Source: CAILUG01 sp038125665 (lineage in GTDB: Bacteria; Pseudomonadota; Gammaproteobacteria; Pseudomonadales; Pseudohongiellaceae). From it: a DNA stretch of 45,128 nucleotides. The stretch lies in the NCBI GenBank assembly GCA_038125665.1, contig JAYPEI010000016.1:1-45128 (forward strand), written 5' to 3'. The notes under the pieces are model-generated. The model made no database searches. It saw nothing but the letters and a program-made list of their open reading frames with translations, and was not told the origin of the DNA. The translations under genes were made by a program, and so were the position numbers. Of the stretch, positions 15,617-25,240 are shown piece by piece. Position 1 is the first letter of the stretch, and every line of letters starts with the position of its first letter.

Positions 15617-17479
15617 ATGTTGAAATTGTCAAATCACTTCACTCGTACTGTGTTTGCCTGGGTATTACTGGGAATTAGCATCAATCACTCAGTGCAAGCT
15701 CAACATGAAAAAACAGTGGACGGACAGACGCTATTTGAGAAAAACTGCGGCGCTTGTCACCTAGAACTCACACAAGATGACAGCAATATTCCTTCAATAG
15801 GATTATTAAATCGATTGAGCGCAAATGCGATAGTTGCAGCACTCACCGATGGGGCAATGCGGCTCCAAGGTGAATCAATGTCTGAGTCTGAACGTATTGC
15901 CGTTGCCGAGTATCTTAGTGCAGGTAAGTTCTTCACACCGACGCTAAGTTTTACACAGGGGATGTGTAGCGATAATCCTGCTTTGCTCACTCCAGATCTT
16001 GACAATGTTTGGTCTGGCTGGGGACGTGACCCAGGTAACTCACGTTTCACTCAGAACACTGGAGGCATCAATGCTAGCAACGTTAGCCAGTTAAAATTGA
16101 AATGGGCTTTTGGTGTTCCAGATGTCACGGTTGCACGTTCTCAACCGGCAATTTATGGCGATAGACTTTTTGTAGGTTCACAAGCTGGTGCCATCTTTTC
16201 GCTCAATGCACTCACTGGCTGTACTTATTGGAGCTATCAAACCGAGGGTGGAGTTCGTTCAGCGATAAGTGTAGAAAAACTAAAGATTGAAGGTGAAGAA
16301 AAAACAGTTGTGCTAGCAAGTGACCTGCGTGCAAAAGTGTATGCCATAGATGCCCATACTGGTGAGCTAATTTGGTCTAGGAAAGTTGACCAACATTCGG
16401 CAGCGATTGGAACTGCATCCTTGAAATACCATCAGGGAATTATTTATGTTCCTCTCGCAGGTCTACCAGAGGAAGCATTAGCCAATCACAGAAATGACTA
16501 CGAATGTTGTAGTTTTAGAGGATCAATCACAGCTCTAGATGCCTCAACAGGCCAGGAAATCTGGAAAACTTATACCCTTCCCGAGCCTGAGCTCGTCAAA
16601 GTCTTACCAGACGGACGTGAGCTGCGTGGCCCCGCCGGTGCATCAGTATGGAATACACCAAGTGTAGATGAAAAACGTGGTCTCCTATACTTTGCAACCG
16701 GCAATGCATACGCTGAGCCTGAGGCACCAACTTCTAATGCCATATTGGCAGTAGAACTAGCAACAGGCAAATTAGTCTGGTATCACCAAACTTTGGCAGC
16801 AGACATTTGGAGTGGTGGATGTGAACCTGGTCTCGGAGGAAAGAAAGATAATCCTGGTTGCTACATCCCAGTAGGCCCTGATTTTGACTTTTCTGCTTCA
16901 CCTATACTCACCAAACTTCCCAGCGGAAAAGATATCATCATCGCTACTCAGAAATCTGGGCAAGGCTGGGCTTTTGACCCAGACAACGAAGGAGCTCTAT
17001 TATGGATGTATCGCTGGGGGGTTGGTGCTGCAGCTGGTGGCGTCTACGGGGCTTCAGTAGATGAAAAAAATGCCTATTTTGCTGTGGCAGACCAACGCAC
17101 AAAAGCTCCGGGAGGGCTTCATGCAGTCGATCTAAAAACTGGTGAGCGAGCTTGGTTCACCCCTGCAGCTGACCTCTTATGTGCACCAGCGCCAAACTGT
17201 GGCCCTGCACAAAGCGCGGCAGTTACCAGTATTCCTGGAGTTGTATTTTCTGGTTCGATGGACGGAGGACTACGTGCCTATAACACACAAGATGGTCAGA
17301 TAATTTGGACCTTCAATGCCAATCGTTCATTCGATACTGTCAATGGTATTCCTGCAACCGGTGGTTCACTCGATGCCGCTGGCCCAGTAATCGCTAACGG
17401 TATGCTCTATGTTACGTCTGGCAATGGGGGACCCTTTGGGTCTGCAGGTAATGTGATACTCGCTTTTAGTCTGGAATGA
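15617..17479 (+). CDS. PQQ-dependent dehydrogenase, polyvinyl-alcohol-dehydrogenase-like, with N-terminal cytochrome c
   Basis: Periplasmic quinohaemoprotein, 620 residues, with the reverse domain order to the other two: cytochrome first, propeller second. The signal peptide ends at VQA (about residue 28). The haem motif is CGACH (44-48) with candidate axial Met88. The propeller starts at WSGWGRDPGNSRFTQ (132-146). The vicinal disulfide is Cys297-Cys298 in YECCSFRGSITALD, and the motif GPDFDFSASPIL (420-431) is characteristic of polyvinyl alcohol dehydrogenases, giving Asp422/Asp424. Repeats such as AVDLKTGERAWF fit the propeller. Family members oxidise secondary alcohols of PVA or other long-chain or polymeric alcohols; the substrate here is open. 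The DUF3301 gene overlaps its stop (ATGA). Confidence 0.9.
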   Translation: MLKLSNHFTRTVFAWVLLGISINHSVQAQHEKTVDGQTLFEKNCGACHLELTQDDSNIPSIGLLNRLSANAIVAALTDGAMRLQGESMSESERIAVAEYLSAGKFFTPTLSFTQGMCSDNPALLTPDLDNVWSGWGRDPGNSRFTQNTGGINASNVSQLKLKWAFGVPDVTVARSQPAIYGDRLFVGSQAGAIFSLNALTGCTYWSYQTEGGVRSAISVEKLKIEGEEKTVVLASDLRAKVYAIDAHTGELIWSRKVDQHSAAIGTASLKYHQGIIYVPLAGLPEEALANHRNDYECCSFRGSITALDASTGQEIWKTYTLPEPELVKVLPDGRELRGPAGASVWNTPSVDEKRGLLYFATGNAYAEPEAPTSNAILAVELATGKLVWYHQTLAADIWSGGCEPGLGGKKDNPGCYIPVGPDFDFSASPILTKLPSGKDIIIATQKSGQGWAFDPDNEGALLWMYRWGVGAAAGGVYGASVDEKNAYFAVADQRTKAPGGLHAVDLKTGERAWFTPAADLLCAPAPNCGPAQSAAVTSIPGVVFSGSMDGGLRAYNTQDGQIIWTFNANRSFDTVNGIPATGGSLDAAGPVIANGMLYVTSGNGGPFGSAGNVILAFSLE

Positions 17480-17808
17480 TGCCAAATATTTATGAACTAG
17501 CGCTACTAATCCCAGTAGTGCTTATTGGCATTTTCTGGTGGAAGCGTAGTGAACAGTATACTCGAGCATTAAACTTTGCAAGAGAGCACTGTGACGAGCG
17601 AAAGCTTCAATTACTGGATGAGACACTTATATTTAGTCAATATCAACTTAAACATGGAAAGACTGGTCACCTTTACTTGCTCAGTGTTTACAGCTTTGAT
17701 TTTTCAGCTGATGGAGAAACTCGACATTCGGGTGAAATCACCTTACGTGGTCATCAGATTAGACGTATTTTGCTAGCAGGACCTCAGATGGAAATTTGCG
17801 ATTTCTAG
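17476..17808 (+). CDS. DUF3301 family membrane-anchored protein
   Basis: A 110-residue protein with one N-terminal membrane segment (LALLIPVVLIGIFWWKR) followed by a soluble domain matching DUF3301. The hallmark is A-x-x-x-C-D-E-R-K-L-Q-L-L-D-E-T followed by a strand-rich region (HLYLLSVYSFDFSADGE) ending GHQIRRILLAGPQ. This family is small and mostly gammaproteobacterial, and its function is unknown. The start overlaps the stop of the PVA-dehydrogenase-like gene. The next gene overlaps its end by 13 bp or begins 41 bp later. Confidence 0.85.
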   Translation: MMPNIYELALLIPVVLIGIFWWKRSEQYTRALNFAREHCDERKLQLLDETLIFSQYQLKHGKTGHLYLLSVYSFDFSADGETRHSGEITLRGHQIRRILLAGPQMEICDF

Positions 17809-19076
17809 TAGTCTTATCACGACACAAATGTTCAATATATGGAAAATATATGCCCAACAATCCAGTCATCGTTGCTCAAAATAGTCCACAAACTCTGGAA
17901 GCCCTCTTTCAACAAGATTCACAAAAATTTAGCACCAACTTAACAGAAGCCCTTCAAGAAGCCCCTGACTCTATCCTACTGCAGGCCTGGAATTTACGTC
18001 TCAACTCTAAGCATACAATAAATGACCCAATTCTAAACCTACACCTGCTTGTATTGCTTGTGATAAGTGCTTTGATGAGCCTAGGCTGGCTGGTTCTCCC
18101 TTTCACTATGGACGCTTACTTACAGCACTACTTAACACCTACAGTCTTTACCTTGTCATGTTTTTGGTTTTTTTCGCGCTGGTGGAACACCTCTATTAAG
18201 CCCTGGGTACTAGCTGGACTGGTAGGTGGTTGGATTGTTATGACACTCATGCCGTCACTGGACAGTAACTCGGGTTCTGCTTTGCTAAGCTTCATTCACA
18301 CGAATGTGTTTTTAATCGCGGTGCTTGGCCTTGCCTTCATGGGAGAAGACTGGGTTAAAACACAAAAAAGACTCCACTATCTTCTATTTCTAGCCGAAAC
18401 ATTGATTTGGCTAGCGCTAATCCTACTTGGGACCTGGGTATTAGCAGCCATTACACAGGGCTTATTTAGTATGATTGGCATAGATATTATGGAAAGTGCT
18501 TCCACTTACCTATTACCTCTGTGCCTCTTCACCTTGCCTCTTATCGCTGGTTGGTTAGCAAGTAGGCAAGAGCCTCATGGACAGATCTCCACTCTCTTAG
18601 CTTCAATCTTTTCACCTCTCTTTCTTCTGTTAATGGTCGTCTATCTAGCATTCGTGTTTATAACTGGAGAAAACCCCGCTCAAAATCGTCAAGCTTTGAT
18701 ATTGATGAATATTTTGCTACTTTTTGTTTGGGCGTTCATTGTACTGGGCATAACAGGTCGTTCTGTTTTTAGACGTAGCGGAATTATAGATTATGTACTT
18801 TTAGGCTTATTGGCTGTGAGCTGCGTGCTTGACTTCACAGTCCTGGGAGCACTAATAACCCGGCTACAAGAATTTGGTCTCTCTGGAAACAGAGCCGCAG
18901 CTTTAGGTGCAAATATACTCATCCTAGTCCATCTGATGATAATTTTGCACAACTTCATCAAAGTCTTACTCAGCAAAACAGAACGCACTACACTTCGAAA
19001 GTCTATTGCATTTTATCTTCCTATATATGGCATGTGGGGAGCATTGGTTGCCACACTATTTCCAGTTATCTGGTGA
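17796..19076 (+). CDS. Multi-pass inner-membrane protein of unknown function
   Basis: A protein of up to 426 residues with a short soluble N-terminus (about 70-90 residues, rich in Gln and Leu) and then roughly ten to eleven hydrophobic segments, for example LHLLVLLVISALMSLGWLVL and LLFLAETLIWLALILLGTWV. The arrangement resembles DUF4153-type membrane proteins, but no diagnostic motif was confirmed, so the family is tentative. The start is ambiguous. ATG 17796 has an AGGA site and overlaps the DUF3301 gene; ATG 17850, giving MPNNPVIVAQ, is also plausible. It is convergent with the AI-2E gene, with only 6 bp between stops. Confidence 0.75.
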   Translation: MRFLVVLSRHKCSIYGKYMPNNPVIVAQNSPQTLEALFQQDSQKFSTNLTEALQEAPDSILLQAWNLRLNSKHTINDPILNLHLLVLLVISALMSLGWLVLPFTMDAYLQHYLTPTVFTLSCFWFFSRWWNTSIKPWVLAGLVGGWIVMTLMPSLDSNSGSALLSFIHTNVFLIAVLGLAFMGEDWVKTQKRLHYLLFLAETLIWLALILLGTWVLAAITQGLFSMIGIDIMESASTYLLPLCLFTLPLIAGWLASRQEPHGQISTLLASIFSPLFLLLMVVYLAFVFITGENPAQNRQALILMNILLLFVWAFIVLGITGRSVFRRSGIIDYVLLGLLAVSCVLDFTVLGALITRLQEFGLSGNRAAALGANILILVHLMIILHNFIKVLLSKTERTTLRKSIAFYLPIYGMWGALVATLFPVIW

Positions 19077-19082
19077 GTCAAC

Positions 19083-20138
19083 TTAACCAGAGTTCTTACC
19101 CTGCACTAATAACTCTTGCTGATAAATACGCACAAAAGCAAGAAGCACAGAAACTAGAATGGGACCCACAATGAAACCAGTCACTCCATAGATGTTGGCC
19201 CCACCGATCATTGAACAGAAAATCAATAAAAAGGGCATCTTGATACTATTACCAATGAGAAACGGTTTTACCAAGTTATCACTCATACTGACCACAATAC
19301 CCCATACCACAAGAAAAACACTCATTGCCTCGCTTTCAAGGTAAATCATGCCTGCCAGAGGCATCCAAATAAGGGCCGAACCTACTACAGGTATTAGTGC
19401 AGCGAAACCCGTTAGCACACCAAAAAGAATAGCAAGTGGAACACCAGCAATTAAATACCCAACCATTGCCAAAGCACCTTGCAAACCTGCTGTCATAAAT
19501 GCACTTCGAATAACCGCTGTGGTAGTGACATAAACGATACCTGCCACTTCTTCAGTCCGTTGTGTATCCATAGGAAGCACCTGTATAAGCCAGTGTAATA
19601 GTTGCTCACCATCCTTAAAACAAAAATACATTAAAGTAATAATCAGGATCAGATTTATTATACCTAGTAATAGGTTGCGTGCGGTTGCTGTCCCCGCATC
19701 AGCAAGAATTTCTGGCAGTAAACTAGCATTTTCCAGAAATAACTCGGTTAAATTTACTGGGAATAATTCTTCAAATCGCGAAAATAGTATTTGTAATGAA
19801 TCAGATGTTTGTAGTTGTGCTATCCATCTTTCAACGATTGGGTAAAGTTGGACTGACTGGTCCAAAACAACAGAGAACATACCCCAAAGAGGTAACAAGA
19901 CTACCAGCAGGAGACAAATACTGAATGTAAGAGGCGGCCACTGCTTATGAATACCACAGCGTTCTCGAAATCTTTTATAAAGTGGCCAGAATACTAATGT
20001 CATTGCAACGGCCCAAATGATTACATCGGCAAACACAGAGAGTATTAACAGCAGTTGATAGAGTAAGAAAATAAAAATGACTAAAAAGAACCCGTTGAAT
20101 AACTTGTTTTTAATTTTATCATTGCCATTATCGCTCAT
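19083..20138 (-). CDS. AI-2E family transporter (PerM/YdiK-like)
   Basis: A 351-residue polytopic membrane protein of the AI-2E (PerM) family. The layout is typical. Two or three N-terminal helices include ADVIIWAVAMTLVFWPLYKRF, then comes a large periplasmic loop (about residues 90-160). The helical cluster is GLQGALAMVGYLIAGVPLAILFGVLTGFAALIPVVGSALIWMP, with the family-hallmark 'L-I-P-x-V-G' segment and a C-terminal DNLVKPFLIGN...MPFLLIFCSMIGGANIYGVTGFIVGPI block. Members export varied small molecules, and a role in autoinducer-2 should not be assumed. It lies 79 bp after the TolC-type gene and could be in the same transcript. Confidence 0.92.
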   Translation of the reverse strand: MSDNGNDKIKNKLFNGFFLVIFIFLLYQLLLILSVFADVIIWAVAMTLVFWPLYKRFRERCGIHKQWPPLTFSICLLLVVLLPLWGMFSVVLDQSVQLYPIVERWIAQLQTSDSLQILFSRFEELFPVNLTELFLENASLLPEILADAGTATARNLLLGIINLILIITLMYFCFKDGEQLLHWLIQVLPMDTQRTEEVAGIVYVTTTAVIRSAFMTAGLQGALAMVGYLIAGVPLAILFGVLTGFAALIPVVGSALIWMPLAGMIYLESEAMSVFLVVWGIVVSMSDNLVKPFLIGNSIKMPFLLIFCSMIGGANIYGVTGFIVGPILVSVLLAFVRIYQQELLVQGKNSG

Positions 20139-20217
20139 ATTTAATTCTACCTTCTCAAGATTAGCTCTAGCTGATCATGGAATTTATTAAAAGGCTTCCG
20201 ACATTTCCCCAGTTTAA

Positions 20218-21666
20218 CTAGTCTATGCTCGTCCAACCGCCTCCTATAGTTTGGTAGAAGTCTACCACAGCGTTCAGTTGCGCTAACTTAGAATTATAAA
20301 AAACATTACGTGTAGAAAATAATGAATTCTGACTGGTTAGGACAGTCTGGTAATCAGTGACCCCCTCTCTGTAGCGAGCCTGGGCTAGTCGAAAGGCTTC
20401 CTCAGCTGCCATCAAGTTCCTTTCCGCCACATCGCGTTGAACGGCTAGAGCCTCAATATTATTCAATTGCACTTCCACCTCGTTGAAAGCATTAAGGACA
20501 ATCTGTCGGTAGGATGCTAATGTGTTGTCCAGCAGCAACCTTTGCTGAGCCAAATTACGATAACGAGCCCCATTATCAAGTAATGTTTGTACTAAAGATG
20601 CTGTTATAGAGATCATAGAATCTGGGGCATCAACTAATGCAGATAACGAGCCTGAACTACGACTATTATTCGCTGTTAATGAAATTTGGGGGAAGAGATT
20701 TAAATAAGCTAATTCAACCGATGCCCCTGTAACCGCTACATTAGCCTCAGCCTGCACCAAATCAGGTCTTCTACGAAGTAGTTCTGAAGGAAGTCCTGGA
20801 CGAACAGTTGGCAAGATCATTTCTTCTAATGTCTGCCCCTCTAATTTAAAGTCTTGTACTGTTTGCCCACGAAGTAATGCCAAGGCAGCTAGCGCAGCAA
20901 ACTCTCTCTGTTCTAACTGACGCAGATTTGCACGCTGAGTTTCTACTGAGATCTGTTGATTTAGCGCATTAATGGGAACGGCTATACCAGCTTCTACTTG
21001 TGCCTGAACTATCTTGTAAATACTTTCAGCATTTTCTAAGTTTTGTAGTCCAACTCTTAATTGGTCACGAATGAAAAGTAACTGAAAATACGTGGAAGCT
21101 GTAGTGCCAAGAGTGTTCAGCATCACAGAGACATATTGGGCTTCACTGACGGAATACAGCGACTGAGCTCTAGAATAAGTAGTTGGCTTACTCAAAATGT
21201 TATTATAGGACAAAGAACCTTGCAAAATTAGAGGATCATCAGTGGCTTGAGCTACAGCATCAGTCTCCACATCACGCACAGTACGACCCAAAGTCACTAA
21301 AGGAGTAGGCAGAAGATTGAAGCCAGCCTCACGCAAAGTGAGTTGAGCAGACTCAAGATTTCTGGCGTTATTGGCCAGATTTAGGTTGTTTTTTACAACA
21401 GCATCGACTATGTCGTCTAATTCTGAAGAACTAAAGTTTTGCCACCACTGGGGCTGCACCCAAGCCATCACTTGCTTCGCATCTTGACTAACTAATACAT
21501 CAAACTCGGCAGGTAATTGCTGAGCTGCCTCAAGTGTCATATAACCCTGCTGCTGACATGCATAAAGCGAGCTGATACATAGGAGTGAGAAAAATCCACG
21601 CTGAATTGATGAGAGATAAGATCCAGCAGAAAAAAAATTTGCCTTTTGACTCACTAAACTATTCAT
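20218..21666 (-). CDS. TolC/NodT-type outer-membrane efflux lipoprotein
   Basis: A 482-residue outer-membrane channel for tripartite efflux. An N-terminal signal with lipobox LYAC (about Cys37) predicts lipidation, as in NodT/OprM-type factors. Two outer-membrane efflux repeats rich in Ala, Gln, Leu and Asn are seen, with the family signature LPTVRPGLPSELLRRRPDLVQAEANVAVTGASVELAYLNLFPQISLTAN in the middle and RYREGVTDYQTVLTSQNSLFSTRN near the end. It is directly downstream (14 bp) of macB, forming macA-macB-tolC. The Thr-Arg-Pro substitution in the usual 'L-P-x-G-L-P' area is minor. Substrates (drugs, siderophores, peptides) are unknown. Confidence 0.92.
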   Translation of the reverse strand: MNSLVSQKANFFSAGSYLSSIQRGFFSLLCISSLYACQQQGYMTLEAAQQLPAEFDVLVSQDAKQVMAWVQPQWWQNFSSSELDDIVDAVVKNNLNLANNARNLESAQLTLREAGFNLLPTPLVTLGRTVRDVETDAVAQATDDPLILQGSLSYNNILSKPTTYSRAQSLYSVSEAQYVSVMLNTLGTTASTYFQLLFIRDQLRVGLQNLENAESIYKIVQAQVEAGIAVPINALNQQISVETQRANLRQLEQREFAALAALALLRGQTVQDFKLEGQTLEEMILPTVRPGLPSELLRRRPDLVQAEANVAVTGASVELAYLNLFPQISLTANNSRSSGSLSALVDAPDSMISITASLVQTLLDNGARYRNLAQQRLLLDNTLASYRQIVLNAFNEVEVQLNNIEALAVQRDVAERNLMAAEEAFRLAQARYREGVTDYQTVLTSQNSLFSTRNVFYNSKLAQLNAVVDFYQTIGGGWTSID

Positions 21667-21679
21667 TACTTAAATGCTC

Positions 21680-23653
21680 TTAATCATTTGCCAGAGCTAC
21701 CACTGGATCGAGGTTAGCCGCTTTACGTGCTGGCGCCAAGCCAAAAACAAGTCCTGTAGTTGCTGCGCAAGAAAAGGCTAGAATCATTGGAGCCGCAGTA
21801 AAACTCACACTAGAACCTCCCCATCTTTCCATAGCCATACCAGCTGCCACTCCTAGCAACAAGCCAATAACGCCACCAATAGCGGAGACGGCCATGGCTT
21901 CTGCCAAAAACTGTGAAAGGATATCGCTTTTACGGGCTCCTGTAGCCATACGAATACCTATCTCACGAGTTCGTTCGATCACCGATGTAAGCATGATATT
22001 CATCACTCCAATACCTCCCACGAGTAAAGAGATAGCGGCAACGGCTCCTAGTAAATTAGTAATCTGAGCTTGAGTCTCAGTGATCGTTTCCAGCATTTCA
22101 GCACTATTAAATATTCTAAAATCTTCAACACCATGCCGTAATATCATTATCTCCCTTACAGTTTTTTCTGTAGCTTCAACCTGAGTGATATCATCAACCA
22201 ACACCTCTATCCTGTTCACATACTTCTGTCCAAACAACCTAAGGGATGCAGACTTGAGGGGAAGATAAACTGTCTCATTTTTATCGTCATCTGCATTTTC
22301 AGTCATCACTCCGATAATCTGATAAGGCGTACTGGCTACTAAAAAATACTCTCCTAAAGGGTCCGAACCATCAGGAAACAGTTGCCGATAAACCGCAGAA
22401 CCCAGTACAGCGACTGTGGCATATTCATCACTGTCCCTTTCTGTGTAAAACACACCTCTAGCCAGTGGCCAATTTCTTAGAAGAGGCATATCAGCATTGA
22501 TTCCCATTACTGTTGAGGAATATTCACGTTGTTTGTACCTAAGAGTTTGAGATGAACTTACCTGCCCCAATACTCCTAGAAGATTTGGCACTTCCTCGCG
22601 GAGTGCTAGCACATCTTCAATAGTCATTGTTGATGCCGCCCCACGCCAATTGCGCTCATTGGGGTTGCCTGGATTAAGATTCAACTGGTTTGCACCACCC
22701 CTTTGGCTCATCATTTCATATATGTTTTCCCTCGCACCCTCGCCGATGGCAAGCATCGCAACAACGGAGGCCACGCCAAATACTATTCCCAGTAGAGTTA
22801 AAAAAGTTCTCACCATGTTAGTCCGAAGTGATATCACCGCCATCCTTAGCGCCTCCCCCATCCCTCCGATGAGAGAGCCAACACGACGAGAAAGAAACAA
22901 TTCCTCAATTTTATTGTTATTTTGTATCTTCACTGCCGCTTCCAAGTGACCCGTATCACTGCTTACCTCCCCATCAAAGAATTCAATGACTCGATCAGCA
23001 TGCTCAGCTACATTTTTATCGTGAGTGATGATAATGACGGTGTGTTCTTTTCTAGCCAACTGTTCTAATAAAGACATCACCTCCTGACCACTTTGCGAGT
23101 CGAGGGCACCAGTGGGTTCGTCTGCAAGGATAATTCGTCCCCCGTTCATGAGTGCACGGGCAATAGAAACACGCTGCTGCTGTCCTCCTGATAGTTGGCT
23201 AGGACGGTGATCCATGCGATCACCAAGTCCCAATGATGTCAGCAAGGCTTCAGCACGAAGATGCCTCTCACTCTGCCTAATCCCTGCATAAATAGCAGGG
23301 ATTTCAACATTGGCTATCGCGGTAGAGCCAGCAAGTAAGTTATAACTTTGAAAAACAAACCCAAAAGCTTCACGACGAAGCCAAGCCAAAGCATCAGAAT
23401 CAAAACTTTCGATCATACGACCTGCAAATTTATAACTTCCCGAAGTAGCTTTATCAAGACAACCCAAGATGTTCATGAGAGTCGATTTGCCAGAGCCAGA
23501 TTGTCCAACTATGGCAACAAATTCTCCTGGATAGATTTTTAAGTTGATTCCACGCAAGGCATTAACAGTCACACCACCCTCTGTGGTAAAGGTGCGACGC
23601 AAATCTTGTAATTCGATCAGAGGAATTGCTTCAGAGTTATTAGTTTTGTTCAT
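21680..23653 (-). CDS. macB: MacB-type ABC transporter (ATPase + permease)
   Basis: A 657-residue fusion of an ABC ATPase and a four-helix permease with a large periplasmic domain, as in MacB. It has Walker A GQSGSGKST (50-58), Q-loop FQSYNLL, signature LSGGQQQRVSIARA (154-167), Walker B IILADEP, D-loop GALDS and H-loop TH. The first membrane helix follows at about 275-300 (TFLTLLGIVFGVASVVAMLAIGE). The periplasmic part spans about 300-530, and three C-terminal helices include the conserved ERTREIGIRMATGARKSDIL loop and GLAPARKAANLDPVVAL. It works with the adaptor (23669) and TolC-like channel (20218) to drive mechanotransmission-type efflux. Confidence 0.95.
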   Translation of the reverse strand: MNKTNNSEAIPLIELQDLRRTFTTEGGVTVNALRGINLKIYPGEFVAIVGQSGSGKSTLMNILGCLDKATSGSYKFAGRMIESFDSDALAWLRREAFGFVFQSYNLLAGSTAIANVEIPAIYAGIRQSERHLRAEALLTSLGLGDRMDHRPSQLSGGQQQRVSIARALMNGGRIILADEPTGALDSQSGQEVMSLLEQLARKEHTVIIITHDKNVAEHADRVIEFFDGEVSSDTGHLEAAVKIQNNNKIEELFLSRRVGSLIGGMGEALRMAVISLRTNMVRTFLTLLGIVFGVASVVAMLAIGEGARENIYEMMSQRGGANQLNLNPGNPNERNWRGAASTMTIEDVLALREEVPNLLGVLGQVSSSQTLRYKQREYSSTVMGINADMPLLRNWPLARGVFYTERDSDEYATVAVLGSAVYRQLFPDGSDPLGEYFLVASTPYQIIGVMTENADDDKNETVYLPLKSASLRLFGQKYVNRIEVLVDDITQVEATEKTVREIMILRHGVEDFRIFNSAEMLETITETQAQITNLLGAVAAISLLVGGIGVMNIMLTSVIERTREIGIRMATGARKSDILSQFLAEAMAVSAIGGVIGLLLGVAAGMAMERWGGSSVSFTAAPMILAFSCAATTGLVFGLAPARKAANLDPVVALAND

Positions 23654-23668
23654 TGGAATCTTGCCAAG

Positions 23669-25075
23669 TTAAAACCGCATAAAACGTGGGTTAAAACCAC
23701 GATTCTGATTAGGCTCAGGTAAAGTTAATGTTTGTGCAATTCCAGAAATCACTTGTTCACCTGGAGCCAGACCAGAAATAACCTCGGCACTGACTCGGCT
23801 CGTTAGCCCAACAACCACCTCACGGATTTCACGCGCACCGTCATCACGAACGACAGTGACTGTTGCACGACTCCTTTGTCCAGGTTGCGTTAAGCGTGAA
23901 GAACCAAACCCCTGTCCTCTTACCATTCCACCTAAAAAACTTCCATTACCATTGGCCTCTCGCATGGCACGGAAACGCTCTCTCATCTCCGGAGTAATTT
24001 GTGGCATTTGACCATCTTCACTCTTCGCCCGCACGAAACCCTGGTTATTTCCATTCGCTTGAGTCATCGGTATGCTGTCTTCACTATTAACTCCTTCGAC
24101 AGCATCCAAAAAAGTCAGAGCTCCCATAGGCACCTTCAGTACGCCACGTGCTGATGAGGACACAAAATACACCTGGGTTGTCATTTCTGGTAATAAACTT
24201 TTATCACTGTTGTCGATGTCAAACTTTCCTGTATACAAAACCACATTATTTTCTATAACAGGAGTAGGAAGTATCTGCCTTAACTCACCATACCAACGAC
24301 GATCACCATTACCTAGTGTCGTGAAGTAGACAGGCATACCAGTTTTCACTTTTCCAATATCGGCTTCGGAGATGTCAGTTTCCACTGTCATAGTATCTAG
24401 ATCAGAAATAGTTAGGATGGTCGGCGCTTGCTGCATGGCATTTAAGGTGCGACCTTCATTCATTGTGATTGATGTTACTGTCCCAGAAACAGGTGCAAAA
24501 ATCCTTGTGAACTCAAGTTGTGTGACTTCAGTTTTTAATGAGGCCTCACTTTGTTCTATTTGCTTTTGTAATTGCACCAATGAGGCTTGGGCTGTAGCAA
24601 GGTTGTTCATTGCCGTGTCATATTCGAGCTGGGAGGTGGCTTCATCAGCGCGAAGTCGCTCCTGTCTATCCGCATTGAGATTTGCCAATGCAAGTGCCGA
24701 CTCCCTAGCTTCCAACTGTGCTTGTAAAGCCTCTAAATTCGCCCGGGAAGCATTGACTCTCTCAGCTTGAACTCGGGCATCAATTTCAGCAAGCAACTGG
24801 CCCTCAGTTACAGTATCTCCTACGTCAACATGAAGCTTCTGCAAAATGCCACTGACTTGAGCGCCGACATCGACAAAATTACTAGGCTTGAGGCTTCCCG
24901 ATGAAGCGATAGTATTTTCAATATCTCCAATTTCGACTACCGAGAGGAGAGGTTCTTGCTCAACCACTTCCTCTTTCTGCTGCCAAAATAAGTAGCCGCC
25001 AACAACCACTGCTAACGCTGCAATCAATTTTATAAGTGGAGTTTTAATTAAAGATTTGAGAGTTTGTGTAGCCAT
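23669..25075 (-). CDS. macA: MacA-type periplasmic adaptor (membrane fusion protein)
   Basis: The adaptor that links MacB to the outer-membrane channel. From ATG 25075 it is about 468 residues: one N-terminal membrane anchor (LIAALAVVVGGYLFW), a lipoyl half-motif VGAQVSGILQKLHVDVGDTV, a long alpha-hairpin of Ala/Leu/Gln/Glu (coiled coil, about residues 90-180), a lipoyl second half FAPVSGTVTSI, and beta-barrel segments including DISEADIGKVKTGMPVYF. There is an inserted linker with a QITPEMRERFRAMREANGNG stretch, common in MacA-like adaptors. The start at 25075 is preferred because the upstream 25 codons look untranslated; its ribosome site is weak. It is 15 bp from macB. Confidence 0.93.
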   Translation of the reverse strand: MATQTLKSLIKTPLIKLIAALAVVVGGYLFWQQKEEVVEQEPLLSVVEIGDIENTIASSGSLKPSNFVDVGAQVSGILQKLHVDVGDTVTEGQLLAEIDARVQAERVNASRANLEALQAQLEARESALALANLNADRQERLRADEATSQLEYDTAMNNLATAQASLVQLQKQIEQSEASLKTEVTQLEFTRIFAPVSGTVTSITMNEGRTLNAMQQAPTILTISDLDTMTVETDISEADIGKVKTGMPVYFTTLGNGDRRWYGELRQILPTPVIENNVVLYTGKFDIDNSDKSLLPEMTTQVYFVSSSARGVLKVPMGALTFLDAVEGVNSEDSIPMTQANGNNQGFVRAKSEDGQMPQITPEMRERFRAMREANGNGSFLGGMVRGQGFGSSRLTQPGQRSRATVTVVRDDGAREIREVVVGLTSRVSAEVISGLAPGEQVISGIAQTLTLPEPNQNRGFNPRFMRF

Positions 25076-25240
25076 TGAATTAACACCAAAATAGTTTGAG
25101 CTTGTTTCATTAAAAATGACTGAAATAATTCGCAGAGCATGATAACGCATGACAACGAAAAATGTTTACAAGTCACTGAAAAATAAAATAATAGTGCACA
25201 ATTTGTGCTTATTGTATTGATATCTCAGGGGAGGGATTTA

